Below, one piece after another: positions 8,948-17,047 of a stretch of DNA of 63,959 nucleotides; position 1 is the first letter of the stretch; each line of letters opens with the position of its first letter. Below the pieces are notes generated by a model. The model was not told the origin of the DNA. It saw only the letters and a list, made by a program, of their open reading frames with translations, and did no database searches. Source of the DNA: Prochlorococcus sp. AG-436-J02 (lineage in GTDB: Bacteria > Cyanobacteriota > Cyanobacteriia > PCC-6307 > Cyanobiaceae); NCBI GenBank assembly GCA_003212625.1, contig QCPI01000004.1, forward strand, positions 1-63,959. Reading direction: 5' to 3'. Position numbers and translations under genes: made by a program.

Positions 8948-10423
8948 TTATTTTTTATCTATTACTGAATTAAATCTTGACCATAATTCATCTTGATTTT
9001 CTAGCCCTACAGAAACTCTTAATAAATGTTCCGAGACGCCGCAACTCTCAGCCCATTGCAGTTCTTTGAAGTGAGCTAACTGAACGTATGGACAAACCAA
9101 AGTAAAATTTGTACCTAAACTAGGGCCTTTGCATACTCTCAAAGAATCATAAACTCTTTTTGATTCCTCAATTCCTCCTCTAAGCTCAAAAGATAATAGA
9201 CATCCATAACCTCCTCCTTTTTTTAATAATGAATTAAAATTTTTACAATTTTGAGGATGTAAAACCTTTGAGATTTCTTTTTTAGTTTCTAATTTTTCTT
9301 TCAGCTTTAAGCAAGATGTATTTAGTCTTTTCATGCGATCTTTTACGTCGCGACTAGTTATCGCTAATTCAATAGCATCTGAATCCGATAGTGTCGACAA
9401 AGCGACTTTAGGGATTGTCTCAGCTAATTCTTTTCCCCATTTTGAATAAGGGCTTATGACAGTACTGCCAGCAAGAATATCTCCTCTTCCAGCAAAGCTT
9501 TTGGTAAGTGAACTGAAAACTACATCTGCATAAGGAGTTAAATGAACATTTATAGGTGAGCCAATAGTATCGTCAACAATAATAGGTATATCTCTTTCTT
9601 GAGCTAATTTCGAAATAGATATGAGGTCAACACATTGCAATAAAGGATTGCTAGGAATTTCTATTATTAAGGCAGCTGGTCTTTTCTTATCGAGTTCTTT
9701 TTTTATATGACTTAATTTGGTTTTGACAATGAGATCGCTTCCTTGGAAAATAATCTGTGGAAGCTTGAGTACATCAACATATGGGAAACCTATCTGAAGT
9801 ATCGAACTATTCCCTTTAATGCATTTAATCGCTGATAGGGTAGTCGTTAAGGCAGCCATGCCTGAACGATGTAGTTGAATTAAACTAGAATCACAATTAT
9901 AAATATTGGCTAAACGATTCAGGAGTTCATTTTGTGCAGCACGCCCATCTGAAGTGGATGGTTCTTTCTCTCTCCCAAGAGCTATGGCCGCCTCACGTGA
10001 AGATAATCCAAGCCCTGTATGTTGCCAGAAGGCTTTTGCAGAAGGAGTACTGCTTTGATCAACGATCAAACAAGAAGCTCCCAGAAAATCTTTTATTTTT
10101 GAAGAACACTCAGAATTATTTCTATGACAATGTTTTTGGGCACTTAAAGCAGAAGCTCTATTGGGATAAGGCCAACTACTTTGATGTGATTCTCCATGAA
10201 ATGCCAGAGACTTGCGGGCCACTTCAGCGACAAAAGGATTAAAGCCAAATCTGGGGTACATTGCTTTTAATGACTTTATACAAGCTGGAACTTTTTCTTC
10301 GTAAGCGATAACATCTTTCCATCTAGGTAAGGCAACAGATACGGCATGTGGTCGATTCGGGAGAGGCTCTCCTAAATCTTTAGCACTCCAGCAAGGATCA
10401 GTTAGTAAATTTCGTTCAGTCAA
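8948..10423 (-). CDS. Cystathionine gamma-synthase-like PLP enzyme with N-terminal extension
   Basis: A 491-residue Cys/Met-metabolism PLP enzyme (fold type I). The catalytic domain runs from about residue 150 to the end, with LHRSGMAALTTTLSAIK, the PLP aspartate in IIVDDTIGSP and Lys308 in SSLTKSFAGRGD. Residues 1-130 form an extension absent from bacterial MetB. Its segment PHAVSVALPRWKDVIAYEE, followed by YPRFGFNPFV, resembles fungal cystathionine gamma-synthases (STR2 type) as I remember them. A role in forming cystathionine for methionine synthesis is inferred. Its ATG overlaps the stop of the upstream 389-residue paralogue by four bases (ATGA), implying coupled translation. Confidence 0.8.
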   Translation of the reverse strand: MTERNLLTDPCWSAKDLGEPLPNRPHAVSVALPRWKDVIAYEEKVPACIKSLKAMYPRFGFNPFVAEVARKSLAFHGESHQSSWPYPNRASALSAQKHCHRNNSECSSKIKDFLGASCLIVDQSSTPSAKAFWQHTGLGLSSREAAIALGREKEPSTSDGRAAQNELLNRLANIYNCDSSLIQLHRSGMAALTTTLSAIKCIKGNSSILQIGFPYVDVLKLPQIIFQGSDLIVKTKLSHIKKELDKKRPAALIIEIPSNPLLQCVDLISISKLAQERDIPIIVDDTIGSPINVHLTPYADVVFSSLTKSFAGRGDILAGSTVISPYSKWGKELAETIPKVALSTLSDSDAIELAITSRDVKDRMKRLNTSCLKLKEKLETKKEISKVLHPQNCKNFNSLLKKGGGYGCLLSFELRGGIEESKRVYDSLRVCKGPSLGTNFTLVCPYVQLAHFKELQWAESCGVSEHLLRVSVGLENQDELWSRFNSVIDKK

Positions 10424-11589
10424 GAGATGATTCCTAATGCTTGATTCAAATCAGCACTTAAGTCTTCAATATCTTCACATCCGACGGAAAAGCGAATAAG
10501 TGAATCAGTAATTCCAATCTTTAATTTTGTTTCTTTAGGAACTGAGGCGTGTGTCATTGTTGCGGGGTGGCATACAAGGCTTTCGATTCCTCCGAGACTT
10601 TCTGCCATTTTGAAAAAACGAAGACTTTTACAAAATGAATAAGTTTGGGATTGACTAGCATTAACAGTGGCAGTGACAATTGCTCCTCCCAAAGTCATTT
10701 GTCTTTTTGCCAATTTACATTGTGGATGATCATGCCTGAACGGATATCGAACGGATTTTATTACTGGATTGTCGGCTAATTGATTAGCTATTTTAGAAGC
10801 ATTATTGATTTGTTTTTCTAAACGAAGTGGAAGAGTTTTTATTCCTCGTGTAATAAGCCAGCAATCAAAGGGAGAAGGATTTAAGCCAAGAGCTTTTTGA
10901 GCAAAATTTAGCTTATCTCTCCATTGAGTACACTCAGTGCATACTGCCCCCCCAAGTGCATCTGAGTGACCATTGATATATTTGGTCGTGCTAGTTAACG
11001 ATAAGGTTGCTCCTAGTTTCAGAGGTCTTTGTAATAGAGGCGTTGCAAAAGTATTGTCTACGACTACAGGGATTTGCATTTTATTTGAGAAGTTACAAAT
11101 TTCTTCAATATTAATAATTTTAAGGAGTGGGTTGGTTGGACTTTCTAGCCAAATCATTGCTGGCTTGTGATTTGAAATGACCTCTTTAAAATTAGATTTA
11201 GTAAAATCTATCCATAGTGTTTTTAACCCAAAACGATTAAATACTTGTTCAAATAATCTCACAGTACACCCATAAAGATTCTCCTCACAAAGGATTAAGT
11301 CGCCAGCCTTAAGAGAGGAAACTATTGCAGTAATTGCAGCGACTCCAGAACCAAAGACACTGGCATATTGGCATTCTTCCAGATCAGATAAGACTGATTC
11401 AAGAATTCTGAAATTTGGATTTCCTGAACGCGTATAGTCAAAGCCACTCTCATTGCCATGCACGAAAGTTGAAGTTGGGAAGATAGGAGGCATTATTGAG
11501 CCGGTCTCTTCAGAAAAATTTTCTTTATGATGTATGACTCTTGTGTTTACACCGGTGGTGATCAGCTTCTCTCTTTTTTCTGAGCCCAT
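10420..11589 (-). CDS. metB: Cystathionine gamma-synthase / beta-lyase family protein
   Basis: A 389-residue trans-sulfuration PLP enzyme of normal length. It contains DYTRSGNPNFRILESVLSDL, FGSGVAAITAIVSSLKAGD, LESPTNPLLKI, VVVDNTFATPLLQRPL and the PLP lysine Lys203 in STTKYINGHSD. Family members make or cleave cystathionine and the two activities cannot be separated by eye. With the longer neighbour immediately downstream, one plausible division is synthase plus lyase. It is the first gene of the unit and starts 104 bases after the rpsD stop. Confidence 0.85.
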   Translation of the reverse strand: MGSEKREKLITTGVNTRVIHHKENFSEETGSIMPPIFPTSTFVHGNESGFDYTRSGNPNFRILESVLSDLEECQYASVFGSGVAAITAIVSSLKAGDLILCEENLYGCTVRLFEQVFNRFGLKTLWIDFTKSNFKEVISNHKPAMIWLESPTNPLLKIINIEEICNFSNKMQIPVVVDNTFATPLLQRPLKLGATLSLTSTTKYINGHSDALGGAVCTECTQWRDKLNFAQKALGLNPSPFDCWLITRGIKTLPLRLEKQINNASKIANQLADNPVIKSVRYPFRHDHPQCKLAKRQMTLGGAIVTATVNASQSQTYSFCKSLRFFKMAESLGGIESLVCHPATMTHASVPKETKLKIGITDSLIRFSVGCEDIEDLSADLNQALGIIS

Positions 11590-11633
11590 ATTTATTGAAT
11601 TGATTTTCTATAGGCTATAGAAAAACATGAAAA

Positions 11634-11653
11634 AGCCCCTAAAAAAAGGGGCT
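11634..11653 (-). terminator. Rho-independent terminator of rpsD
   Basis: Read on the minus strand, AGCCCC, a T-rich loop, and GGGGCT are followed by TTTTT, about 40 bases past the rpsD stop. The GC stem and U-tract are in the correct orientation for rpsD. The hairpin separates rpsD from the metB-like unit. Confidence 0.85.
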
Positions 11654-11692
11654 CAATAATTAAATTTAATGAGAAAGAAGCTATGAATAGCC

Positions 11693-12301
11693 TTATACCT
11701 TTCTTGAGTAATACTCAACAACTAACAATTCATTGATTTCAATGGCAACCCATTCCCTATCTGTCTTGGCAGAAATCTTTGCAGAAAGCTTGGTTTTATC
11801 AAGTTCAAGGTGTGGAGGTACATTAGCAAGACCTGGAAATTCCAAGTTTGCTTGAGCCAATTGTTTACTAGCTTTATTATCTCTGATAGCAATAATATCT
11901 CCAGCTTTGCATTGATAACTTGCAATGTCAGTGATCCTGCCGTTAACAGTCACATGTCCATGGTTTACGAGTTGCCTTGCGCCTGGAATGGTTGGTCCAA
12001 ATCCAAGTCTAAAACAAACATTATCAAGCCTATTTTCAAGAAGCTTTAAAAGATTCGTTCCTGTGGAACCCTCTTGAGCACGAGCTTTCTTTACATATCG
12101 AACTAACTGACGTTCAGAAATTCCATAATTGAATCGAAGTTTTTGCTTCTCTTCGAGTCGGATCGCGTATTCAGAGCGCTTGCGACGGGCTTGGCCGTGC
12201 TGACCTGGAGGATGAGACCTTTTTGCGGCCTTCCGGGTGAGACCAGGTAGGTCTCCCAAGCGTCGCGTGATCCTCAAGCGAGGTCCGCGGTATCTAGACA
12301 T
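11693..12301 (-). CDS. rpsD: 30S ribosomal protein S4
   Basis: A 202-residue S4, a primary 16S rRNA-binding protein that nucleates 30S assembly. The N-terminal segment [20 protein letters not shown] and the S4 RNA-binding domain ([34 protein letters not shown]) are intact, and the C-terminus ends VVEYYSRKV. As in other cyanobacteria it stands alone rather than in an alpha operon. The 93-base gap to divergent yidD contains a nested inverted repeat (12333-12364) that could be its autoregulatory leader. Confidence 0.97.
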   Translation of the reverse strand: MSRYRGPRLRITRRLGDLPGLTRKAAKRSHPPGQHGQARRKRSEYAIRLEEKQKLRFNYGISERQLVRYVKKARAQEGSTGTNLLKLLENRLDNVCFRLGFGPTIPGARQLVNHGHVTVNGRITDIASYQCKAGDIIAIRDNKASKQLAQANLEFPGLANVPPHLELDKTKLSAKISAKTDREWVAIEINELLVVEYYSRKV

Positions 12302-12332
12302 AAGGGTTTGAATTAGAAAAGGTTTGCTGGAC

Positions 12333-12364
12333 AGGGTAATCTGGATTCAAATCCATTTCACCCT
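12333..12364 (-). promoter_or_regulatory. Nested inverted repeat in the rpsD/yidD divergent leader
   Basis: Outer arms AGGGT/ACCCT enclose symmetrical 4-base internal loops and inner arms TGGATT/AATCCA with a 2-base tip. The element sits about 31 bases from each start codon. As RNA on the minus strand it would lie in the rpsD leader, where S4 autoregulates in several bacteria; as DNA it could be an operator. Function is inference only. Confidence 0.4.
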
Positions 12365-12394
12365 ATATTCACCAGTTCATTATTCTATCTAAAG

Positions 12395-12634
12395 ATGCTC
12401 TCAAAGATCAATAAAGCCATTGCATTTGTTCTTATTGCTTTAATTGCCTTTTATCAAAAATGGATTTCCCCATTGCTTGGATCTAGTTGTAGATTTATCC
12501 CTACTTGCAGTGCTTATGGAGTAGAAGCTGTTACCAAGCATGGCCCTTGGAGAGGTGGTTGGTTAACCTTAAAAAGATTAAGTAAATGTCATCCTTTTAC
12601 TCCTTGTGGATGTGATCCTGTTCCTGAAAAATGA
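12395..12634 (+). CDS. yidD: Membrane protein insertion efficiency factor YidD
   Basis: This 79-residue protein has the full YidD signature: a hydrophobic N-terminus ([20 protein letters not shown]), then [20 protein letters not shown] and [12 protein letters not shown] with conserved Cys residues. YidD is a membrane-associated helper for YidC-dependent insertion. It overlaps the next gene by four bases (ATGA), so the two are likely co-translated. Confidence 0.93.
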   Translation: MLSKINKAIAFVLIALIAFYQKWISPLLGSSCRFIPTCSAYGVEAVTKHGPWRGGWLTLKRLSKCHPFTPCGCDPVPEK

Positions 12635-12942
12635 ACTCAAATGTGTTGATTTTATTTTCTCGTAAAGGCTGCTGCTTGTGTCAAACACTAGAAAAAAAAT
12701 TGTCTAATATTAGTCTAATTAATTTAAAGCCTCCGATAGTACTTTCTATTGTGGATATAGATAGTAAAGAGATCTCTATAGAAATTCAAAGAAAGTATAC
12801 TAATGAAGTCCCGGTTTTAGTTCTTGATTCTAATAAATTATCAAGAAAAATTGAATTACCTCGAGTTTCTCCACGTTTAAAAGAAGACTTGCTTTTCTCT
12901 TGGCTACAAAAGAACTTGAATATGTGTCTAAAAGCATCTTAA
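12631..12942 (+). CDS. Glutaredoxin-like thiol protein (DUF836 type)
   Basis: A 103-residue thioredoxin-fold protein. The N-terminal beta strand [20 protein letters not shown] carries a CxxC-like redox centre (CCLC), and [12 protein letters not shown] provides the cis-proline loop (VPV). The length and features match the small glutaredoxin-like DUF836 family, whose substrates are unknown. It is coupled to yidD by a 4-base overlap. It could be a thiol-disulfide exchange protein of the cytosol, as no signal peptide is visible. Confidence 0.8.
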   Translation: MNSNVLILFSRKGCCLCQTLEKKLSNISLINLKPPIVLSIVDIDSKEISIEIQRKYTNEVPVLVLDSNKLSRKIELPRVSPRLKEDLLFSWLQKNLNMCLKAS

Positions 12943-13063
12943 GAAATAATCAAATGTTTTTTACTTACTGAATCATAAGTAGAGATAAATTGTAGTGAAA
13001 AATATCTACTTCTTTTTATACTTTTAATGAGCCTTCATTATTTCCCTTCATCAGAGGTTTGTT

Positions 13064-14581
13064 TTGTCGCGTTATCTTCACTCTTTGTTGAAAGCAATTG
13101 ATCTTGAGGTTCCTTCAGGATTGGTAAATCCTGAAATAAAAAATCTTTCATCTGACTCTAGAGTAATTGAAAAAGGTGATTTGTTCTTAGGTTTAGAAGG
13201 TGAGCAAGTTGATGGAGGGACTTATTGGGCAAAAGCTATTGAGAGAGGAGCTTGTGCGGCAATTATTAGTAAAAATGCTTCTCTTTTAAATCCACCAACC
13301 AATACAGATCCCGTGGTTATTTTCCCAGACCCTGTATCTCTATTGATGGGTAAATTGGCTGCTAATTTTTGGGGCAATCCATCTGATGAGCTGTGTTTGA
13401 TAGGTGTTACTGGTACAAATGGCAAAACTACAACATCATATCTAATTGAATTTTTAACTTCTTCGCTTGGGAATCCATCTGCCTTATTTGGGACATTAAT
13501 TAATCGTTGGCCTAATTATGAAGAAACTTCAACCTATACAACTACTTTTGCAGTGCCTTTGCAGGAACAACTTAGTAAAGCAGTTAAGGCAGGAGTTGAA
13601 TACGCAGCCATGGAAGTAAGTTCACACGCGTTGTCTCAGAATAGAGTCGCGGGTTGTTATTTTAGCGGAGCAATATTTACAAATCTTTCAAGGGATCATT
13701 TAGATTATCACGATTCAATGGAATCTTACTTTGATGCTAAAGCTAGCTTGTTTAGAACACATTTAATAGCAGACTCTAATCCTAGATCAGTAGTAAATAT
13801 TGATGATAAATGGGGCGCATTATTAGCACAAGAGCTAAACCAAAAATGTTGGACGTGTTCAATAAAAGACAATTCTCAAAGTAGAAAAAAACCAGATTTA
13901 TACATTAGTAATCTTCAAATTATGCAAGATGGGTACAAGGGGAAATTGCATACACCCTTAGGGGAAGAAAACTTTTTTTCACCATTAATAGGCGATTTTA
14001 ATTTAATGAATATCTTGCAAGCAGTTGGTATTCTTGTTCAAAGAGGTTTTCCCTTAAATGATCTTTTGGTTGCGTTGAATAAGTTTCCAGGAGTCCCTGG
14101 CCGAATGCAATTGATAAATATGGATGAATTTAAAGTAAAAGATGGGTATCCGCTAGTGATAGTAGATTATGCACATACACCGGATGGTTTGCAAAATGCT
14201 TTAATGGCATCAAGATCATTAACCAAAAAAAAATTAATATGTGTCTTTGGTTGTGGTGGTGATAGAGATAAAGGTAAAAGATCCAAGATGGGAGAAGTGG
14301 CTGCTAAGTTTGCAGATTATGTTGTTGTGACATCTGATAATCCTCGGCAAGAAGACCCAAACGAAATTATTAAAGATATTCAATCGGGTATAACTTTAGA
14401 TTCTGAAATTTTATTGGAGCCAGAGAGATCTATAGCAATTAAACTTGCTATAGCAAAAGCCAAGAGAAACGACGTTGTTCTAATTGCAGGGAAAGGACAT
14501 GAAGATTATCAAATTTTAAAGGATCAGACAATACATTTTGACGATCGTGAAGAAGCTAGAAAAGCACTATATTTAAAATAG
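13064..14581 (+). CDS. murE: UDP-MurNAc-L-Ala-D-Glu:meso-diaminopimelate ligase
   Basis: A 505-residue Mur ligase that adds meso-DAP to the peptidoglycan stem peptide. It has the N-terminal UDP-binding segment (NLSSDSRVIEKGDLFLGLEG), the ATP loop GVTGTNGKTTTSY with Lys121, VVDYAHTPDGL, and the DAP-recognition motif TSDNPRQEDP. The start is TTG 13064. The gene converges on a PLP gene with only four bases between the stops. Confidence 0.96.
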   Translation: MSRYLHSLLKAIDLEVPSGLVNPEIKNLSSDSRVIEKGDLFLGLEGEQVDGGTYWAKAIERGACAAIISKNASLLNPPTNTDPVVIFPDPVSLLMGKLAANFWGNPSDELCLIGVTGTNGKTTTSYLIEFLTSSLGNPSALFGTLINRWPNYEETSTYTTTFAVPLQEQLSKAVKAGVEYAAMEVSSHALSQNRVAGCYFSGAIFTNLSRDHLDYHDSMESYFDAKASLFRTHLIADSNPRSVVNIDDKWGALLAQELNQKCWTCSIKDNSQSRKKPDLYISNLQIMQDGYKGKLHTPLGEENFFSPLIGDFNLMNILQAVGILVQRGFPLNDLLVALNKFPGVPGRMQLINMDEFKVKDGYPLVIVDYAHTPDGLQNALMASRSLTKKKLICVFGCGGDRDKGKRSKMGEVAAKFADYVVVTSDNPRQEDPNEIIKDIQSGITLDSEILLEPERSIAIKLAIAKAKRNDVVLIAGKGHEDYQILKDQTIHFDDREEARKALYLK

Positions 14582-14585
14582 ATTT

Positions 14586-15797
14586 CTATCTCGACTTTTT
14601 AGTCGAGATGAAATTATCTAGAGCAATGACGAGATTATCTATTTCGTTTAAATCTGTTGTGATGTGAACACAAGCACGAAGCCATTTAGGATCTTCCAGA
14701 ACTCTTATCCATATTTTTTTTTGACCTAGATGTTTGACAACTTCTTCTGGATCATTTATTCCTTTAATTGAAAAGCTAATAATTCCTGACGGTGGAGGAT
14801 TATTTAACACAAGTTCAATATGTTTAATTTGGTTTAACTTTTCCCAAAGAATAGAGCTGAGTTTTTTTATCTTGAACAATCGCTCGGTCTCAGAACTTTC
14901 ATTTTTTAGCATTTTTAGAGAGCTCTTAAGACCAGCTAAAAGAGGGACACAAGAAGTTGCTATTTCAAAACGTCTGCCATCCGAATGAAAAGGAGTTTTG
15001 TTGTTGATATGAATTCCTTCTTCAGTTTTTAAGCTTTTCCAGCCAATTAATGTTGGGTTTGATTCTTTTAGGACTCTTGTTGAGAGAGCAACAGCGCCAA
15101 GGCCCTCAGGCCCATAAGCCCATTTATGTCCTGTAAATGCATAGATGTCTGCTTCATTACAAGCACCTTTAATTGGAATATGACAAAAACTTTGAGCAGC
15201 ATCAACTAATAAATAAGGTTTGTTTGCATGTTCTTTTAGTTTTTTAGATATAAGTTCAATAGGCATGATTTGCCCTGTATTCCAAAGAAGATGCGAGAGG
15301 ACAACTAGCTTCGTATCCTTTTGTAGATTTTGCTCTATTAATGTAAGTACTGTTTTATATGTCTCATCTTTTTTGTCGTAGCCATTCTGTAATTTTAATA
15401 CAGGCAGTATCCCAATCTTTAAATTCTTTCTTTGAGCTAACTCTTTACATGCTGCAACTATTCCAGGATGCTCACAATCACTAATTAAAACATGATCCCC
15501 ATCAGAAAATGGTAGACCTAGTAATGGTAAGACACAGCCGGAGCTAACATTCTCACTCAAAGCAATTCTTCTAGGATGAATACCACAAATTTCTGAGATA
15601 AGTTTTTTAGTACCTATGATTTCGTTTGCGATGTATGGCCAAACATCAGTTGTAAATGGACCTAATTGTTGGATTGTTTGCCAACTCGAAGTTATTGCAT
15701 TTAGTGATCGAGTGGGGAGTGGCCCTTGACCCCCATAATTAAAATAATGTTTATTTTGTAAAGCGGGAATATTATCTTTAAAAGATATGTCTGACAT
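14586..15797 (-). CDS. Class V aminotransferase, cysteine C-S lyase-like
   Basis: A 403-residue fold-type I PLP enzyme related to NifS/SufS and to the cyanobacterial cyst(e)ine C-S lyase (C-DES). Key segments are YFNYGGQGPLPTRSL, LSENVSSGCVLPLLGLPF, LLVDAAQSFCHIP and the PLP lysine in AFTGHKWAYGPEGLG. No obvious SufS/IscS-type catalytic Cys loop is seen near the C-terminus, which favours a C-S lyase or other desulfurase-like role; specificity is uncertain. A 9-bp hairpin overlaps its 3' end. Confidence 0.8.
   Translation of the reverse strand: MSDISFKDNIPALQNKHYFNYGGQGPLPTRSLNAITSSWQTIQQLGPFTTDVWPYIANEIIGTKKLISEICGIHPRRIALSENVSSGCVLPLLGLPFSDGDHVLISDCEHPGIVAACKELAQRKNLKIGILPVLKLQNGYDKKDETYKTVLTLIEQNLQKDTKLVVLSHLLWNTGQIMPIELISKKLKEHANKPYLLVDAAQSFCHIPIKGACNEADIYAFTGHKWAYGPEGLGAVALSTRVLKESNPTLIGWKSLKTEEGIHINNKTPFHSDGRRFEIATSCVPLLAGLKSSLKMLKNESSETERLFKIKKLSSILWEKLNQIKHIELVLNNPPPSGIISFSIKGINDPEEVVKHLGQKKIWIRVLEDPKWLRACVHITTDLNEIDNLVIALDNFISTKKSR
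14588..14609. terminator. Hairpin between convergent murE and the PLP gene
   Basis: ATCTCGACT and AGTCGAGAT form a perfect 9-bp stem with a TTTT loop. It overlaps the last codons of the minus-strand gene and lies seven bases past the murE stop. No clear U-tract follows on either strand, so it may be a weak bidirectional terminator or an mRNA-stabilising hairpin. Confidence 0.45.
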
Positions 15798-15975
15798 TTT
15801 TGACTACCTAGTTGTGCGTACTAAGAATATCTTTTTGTAACCAATTTACCTATTTCAAAAATTCATTTAGTTATGTTAACTTAAACGGCTATGACTTGTG
15901 AACTGGTTTATGGAGTGGCTTTGATTCCGAAAAAAGACTTTATTAACGTAATATGATTTTAATTCTAATCGGTTT

Positions 15976-16110
15976 ATGGACGACAAAAAAGAACAAAAAA
16001 TCAAAGCTCAAGAATGGGTTGTTATGTTTGATGGGCAAATAAAAAAAAGTGAGAAAGAGATTGATGCTTATGAGCATCATTTGGAAGTTAATAGTCAAAG
16101 GAATGAATAG
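15976..16110 (+). CDS. Small hypothetical protein, 44 aa
   Basis: An ATG-to-TAG frame of 44 codons encodes a charged, soluble peptide (starts MDDKKEQKIKAQEWVVMFDG, then QIKKSEKEIDAYEHHLEVNS). The composition, a plausible amphipathic helix with acidic and basic residues, looks protein-like rather than random AT-rich DNA. It lies in an otherwise empty 0.8-kb stretch. I do not recognise a family; function unknown. Confidence 0.5.
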   Translation: MDDKKEQKIKAQEWVVMFDGQIKKSEKEIDAYEHHLEVNSQRNE

Positions 16111-16223
16111 AAACTAAATTTTAGTCCATTAGTTAAATAATAAAAATTACTTTTCCTCTTAATCTTGTTAATGTTCAATCTGAAGGATGGAGATGTAATT
16201 ATTATAAATTCTCAGGAATCTTT

Positions 16224-16239
16224 TCTAGCTTAAGCTAGA
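16224..16239. repeat. Perfect 16-bp palindrome
   Basis: TCTAGCTTAAGCTAGA is a perfect palindrome in the spacer between two small ORFs. It could be an operator or the core of a small terminator, but no T-tract follows directly. Confidence 0.4.
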
Positions 16240-16320
16240 TGTCCCTTATAGATGCTTGTGTTTAAAGGCTTTTACTTTTTTCGATTTTTATATTATGATA
16301 CTTATGACTATAATATTCCA

Positions 16321-16419
16321 ATGAAAATTGATTTTGGACCTATAACTTTCAGTAGGATTGCAAGCATCCTTTTGATACTTGGATTTTTCGGACTTTTAGC
16401 TTATAACTCTACTCTTTAA
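16321..16419 (+). CDS. Possible single-span membrane peptide, 32 aa
   Basis: A 32-codon frame from ATG 16321 encodes a short N-terminal segment (MKIDFGPITFSR) and one hydrophobic helix (IASILLILGFFGLLAY). The size and topology resemble the tiny single-helix subunits of photosynthetic complexes, but I cannot match it to a known Psb, Psa or Pet protein. No clear Shine-Dalgarno sequence is visible. It lies upstream of the PsbN-like gene on the same strand. Confidence 0.4.
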   Translation: MKIDFGPITFSRIASILLILGFFGLLAYNSTL

Positions 16420-16507
16420 AAATTATTTAAGTTGGTTTAACAATATAAATAATATTAATGAATTAAGTTATTTTTATCTTTTTGTATCAAATAACAATAA
16501 ACATCTC

Positions 16508-16532
16508 TTGATTTCTTTAAAAGTGAAATCAA
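16508..16532. repeat. Inverted repeat upstream of the PsbN-like gene
   Basis: TTGATTTC and GAAATCAA form an 8-bp stem around a 9-base A/T-rich loop, about 90 bases before ATG 16622. It may end the transcript of the preceding 32-codon ORF or form part of the leader of the next gene. The following purine-rich run is not a U-tract. Confidence 0.35.
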
Positions 16533-16621
16533 AGAAAGGAATAGGACAATTTAGATAGTTTCCGTTTAATTCTCTCGATGTATGTATCTATACAGTAGAA
16601 TTTCATAAATTAGAAATACAA

Positions 16622-16858
16622 ATGGAAACCTCAACTACTGATCCAACTCTATTGATACTTATTGGAGGAATAGTTGTTTTACTTGCTGGCTCCGTAGCTT
16701 ACGGAGTGTACTCAACATTTGGCTCAGGTTCTAAAGAGCTTAGAGATACTATTGACGAACACGCTAAAATGCATGAATTAGGTATTGCCCATGGACATGG
16801 TGGAAATTCAGAGGCTTATGAAATGTCTGGAAAACTCCAAAAAGATAACATCTCTTAA
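16622..16858 (+). CDS. PsbN-like membrane protein with His-rich C-terminal extension
   Basis: A 78-residue protein. Residues 9-31 form one membrane helix, and residues 27-47 (YGVYSTFGSGSKELRDTIDEH) reproduce the PsbN signature (Y-F/A-FG-x-x-S-x-x-LRD-x-x-x-EH). PsbN is normally 43-46 residues and is needed for assembly or repair of photosystem II. Here about 30 further residues follow, with histidines at 47, 51, 57 and 59 (including HGHGG). It is not beside psbH in this window, so it may be a paralogue rather than PsbN itself. Metal binding by the tail is inference, suggested by the His-rich permease downstream. Confidence 0.65.
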   Translation: METSTTDPTLLILIGGIVVLLAGSVAYGVYSTFGSGSKELRDTIDEHAKMHELGIAHGHGGNSEAYEMSGKLQKDNIS

Positions 16859-17047
16859 AAATTAAAGAATTTTTGTTCTATAGAAACTGTTGAAAATTTT
16901 GCTTAAGATATTTGTAAGTAATATAAATAATTAATTTTATATATGAACTTAGTTAGTTGTAATATTTATAGGTTTGGATCATCTAAATTGAGTAGTCTCA
17001 TAAGAGTATTATTCATTTATTGAAAACAGTTTGAGAAGTAATTTTTC

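Noticed and set aside
12338-12362. A T-arm-like GGATTCAAATCC suggesting a tRNA
   Set aside because: No acceptor stem, D-arm or anticodon arm can be formed around it; it belongs to a symmetrical nested hairpin.
15890-15955. A 21-codon ORF (starts ATGACTTGTGAACTG)
   Set aside because: Too short, ending at TGA without protein-like composition or a ribosome-binding site.
16941-17021. A 26-codon ORF before the NicO permease
   Set aside because: Short, with no clear hydrophobic or conserved pattern and no RBS; likely chance in AT-rich DNA.
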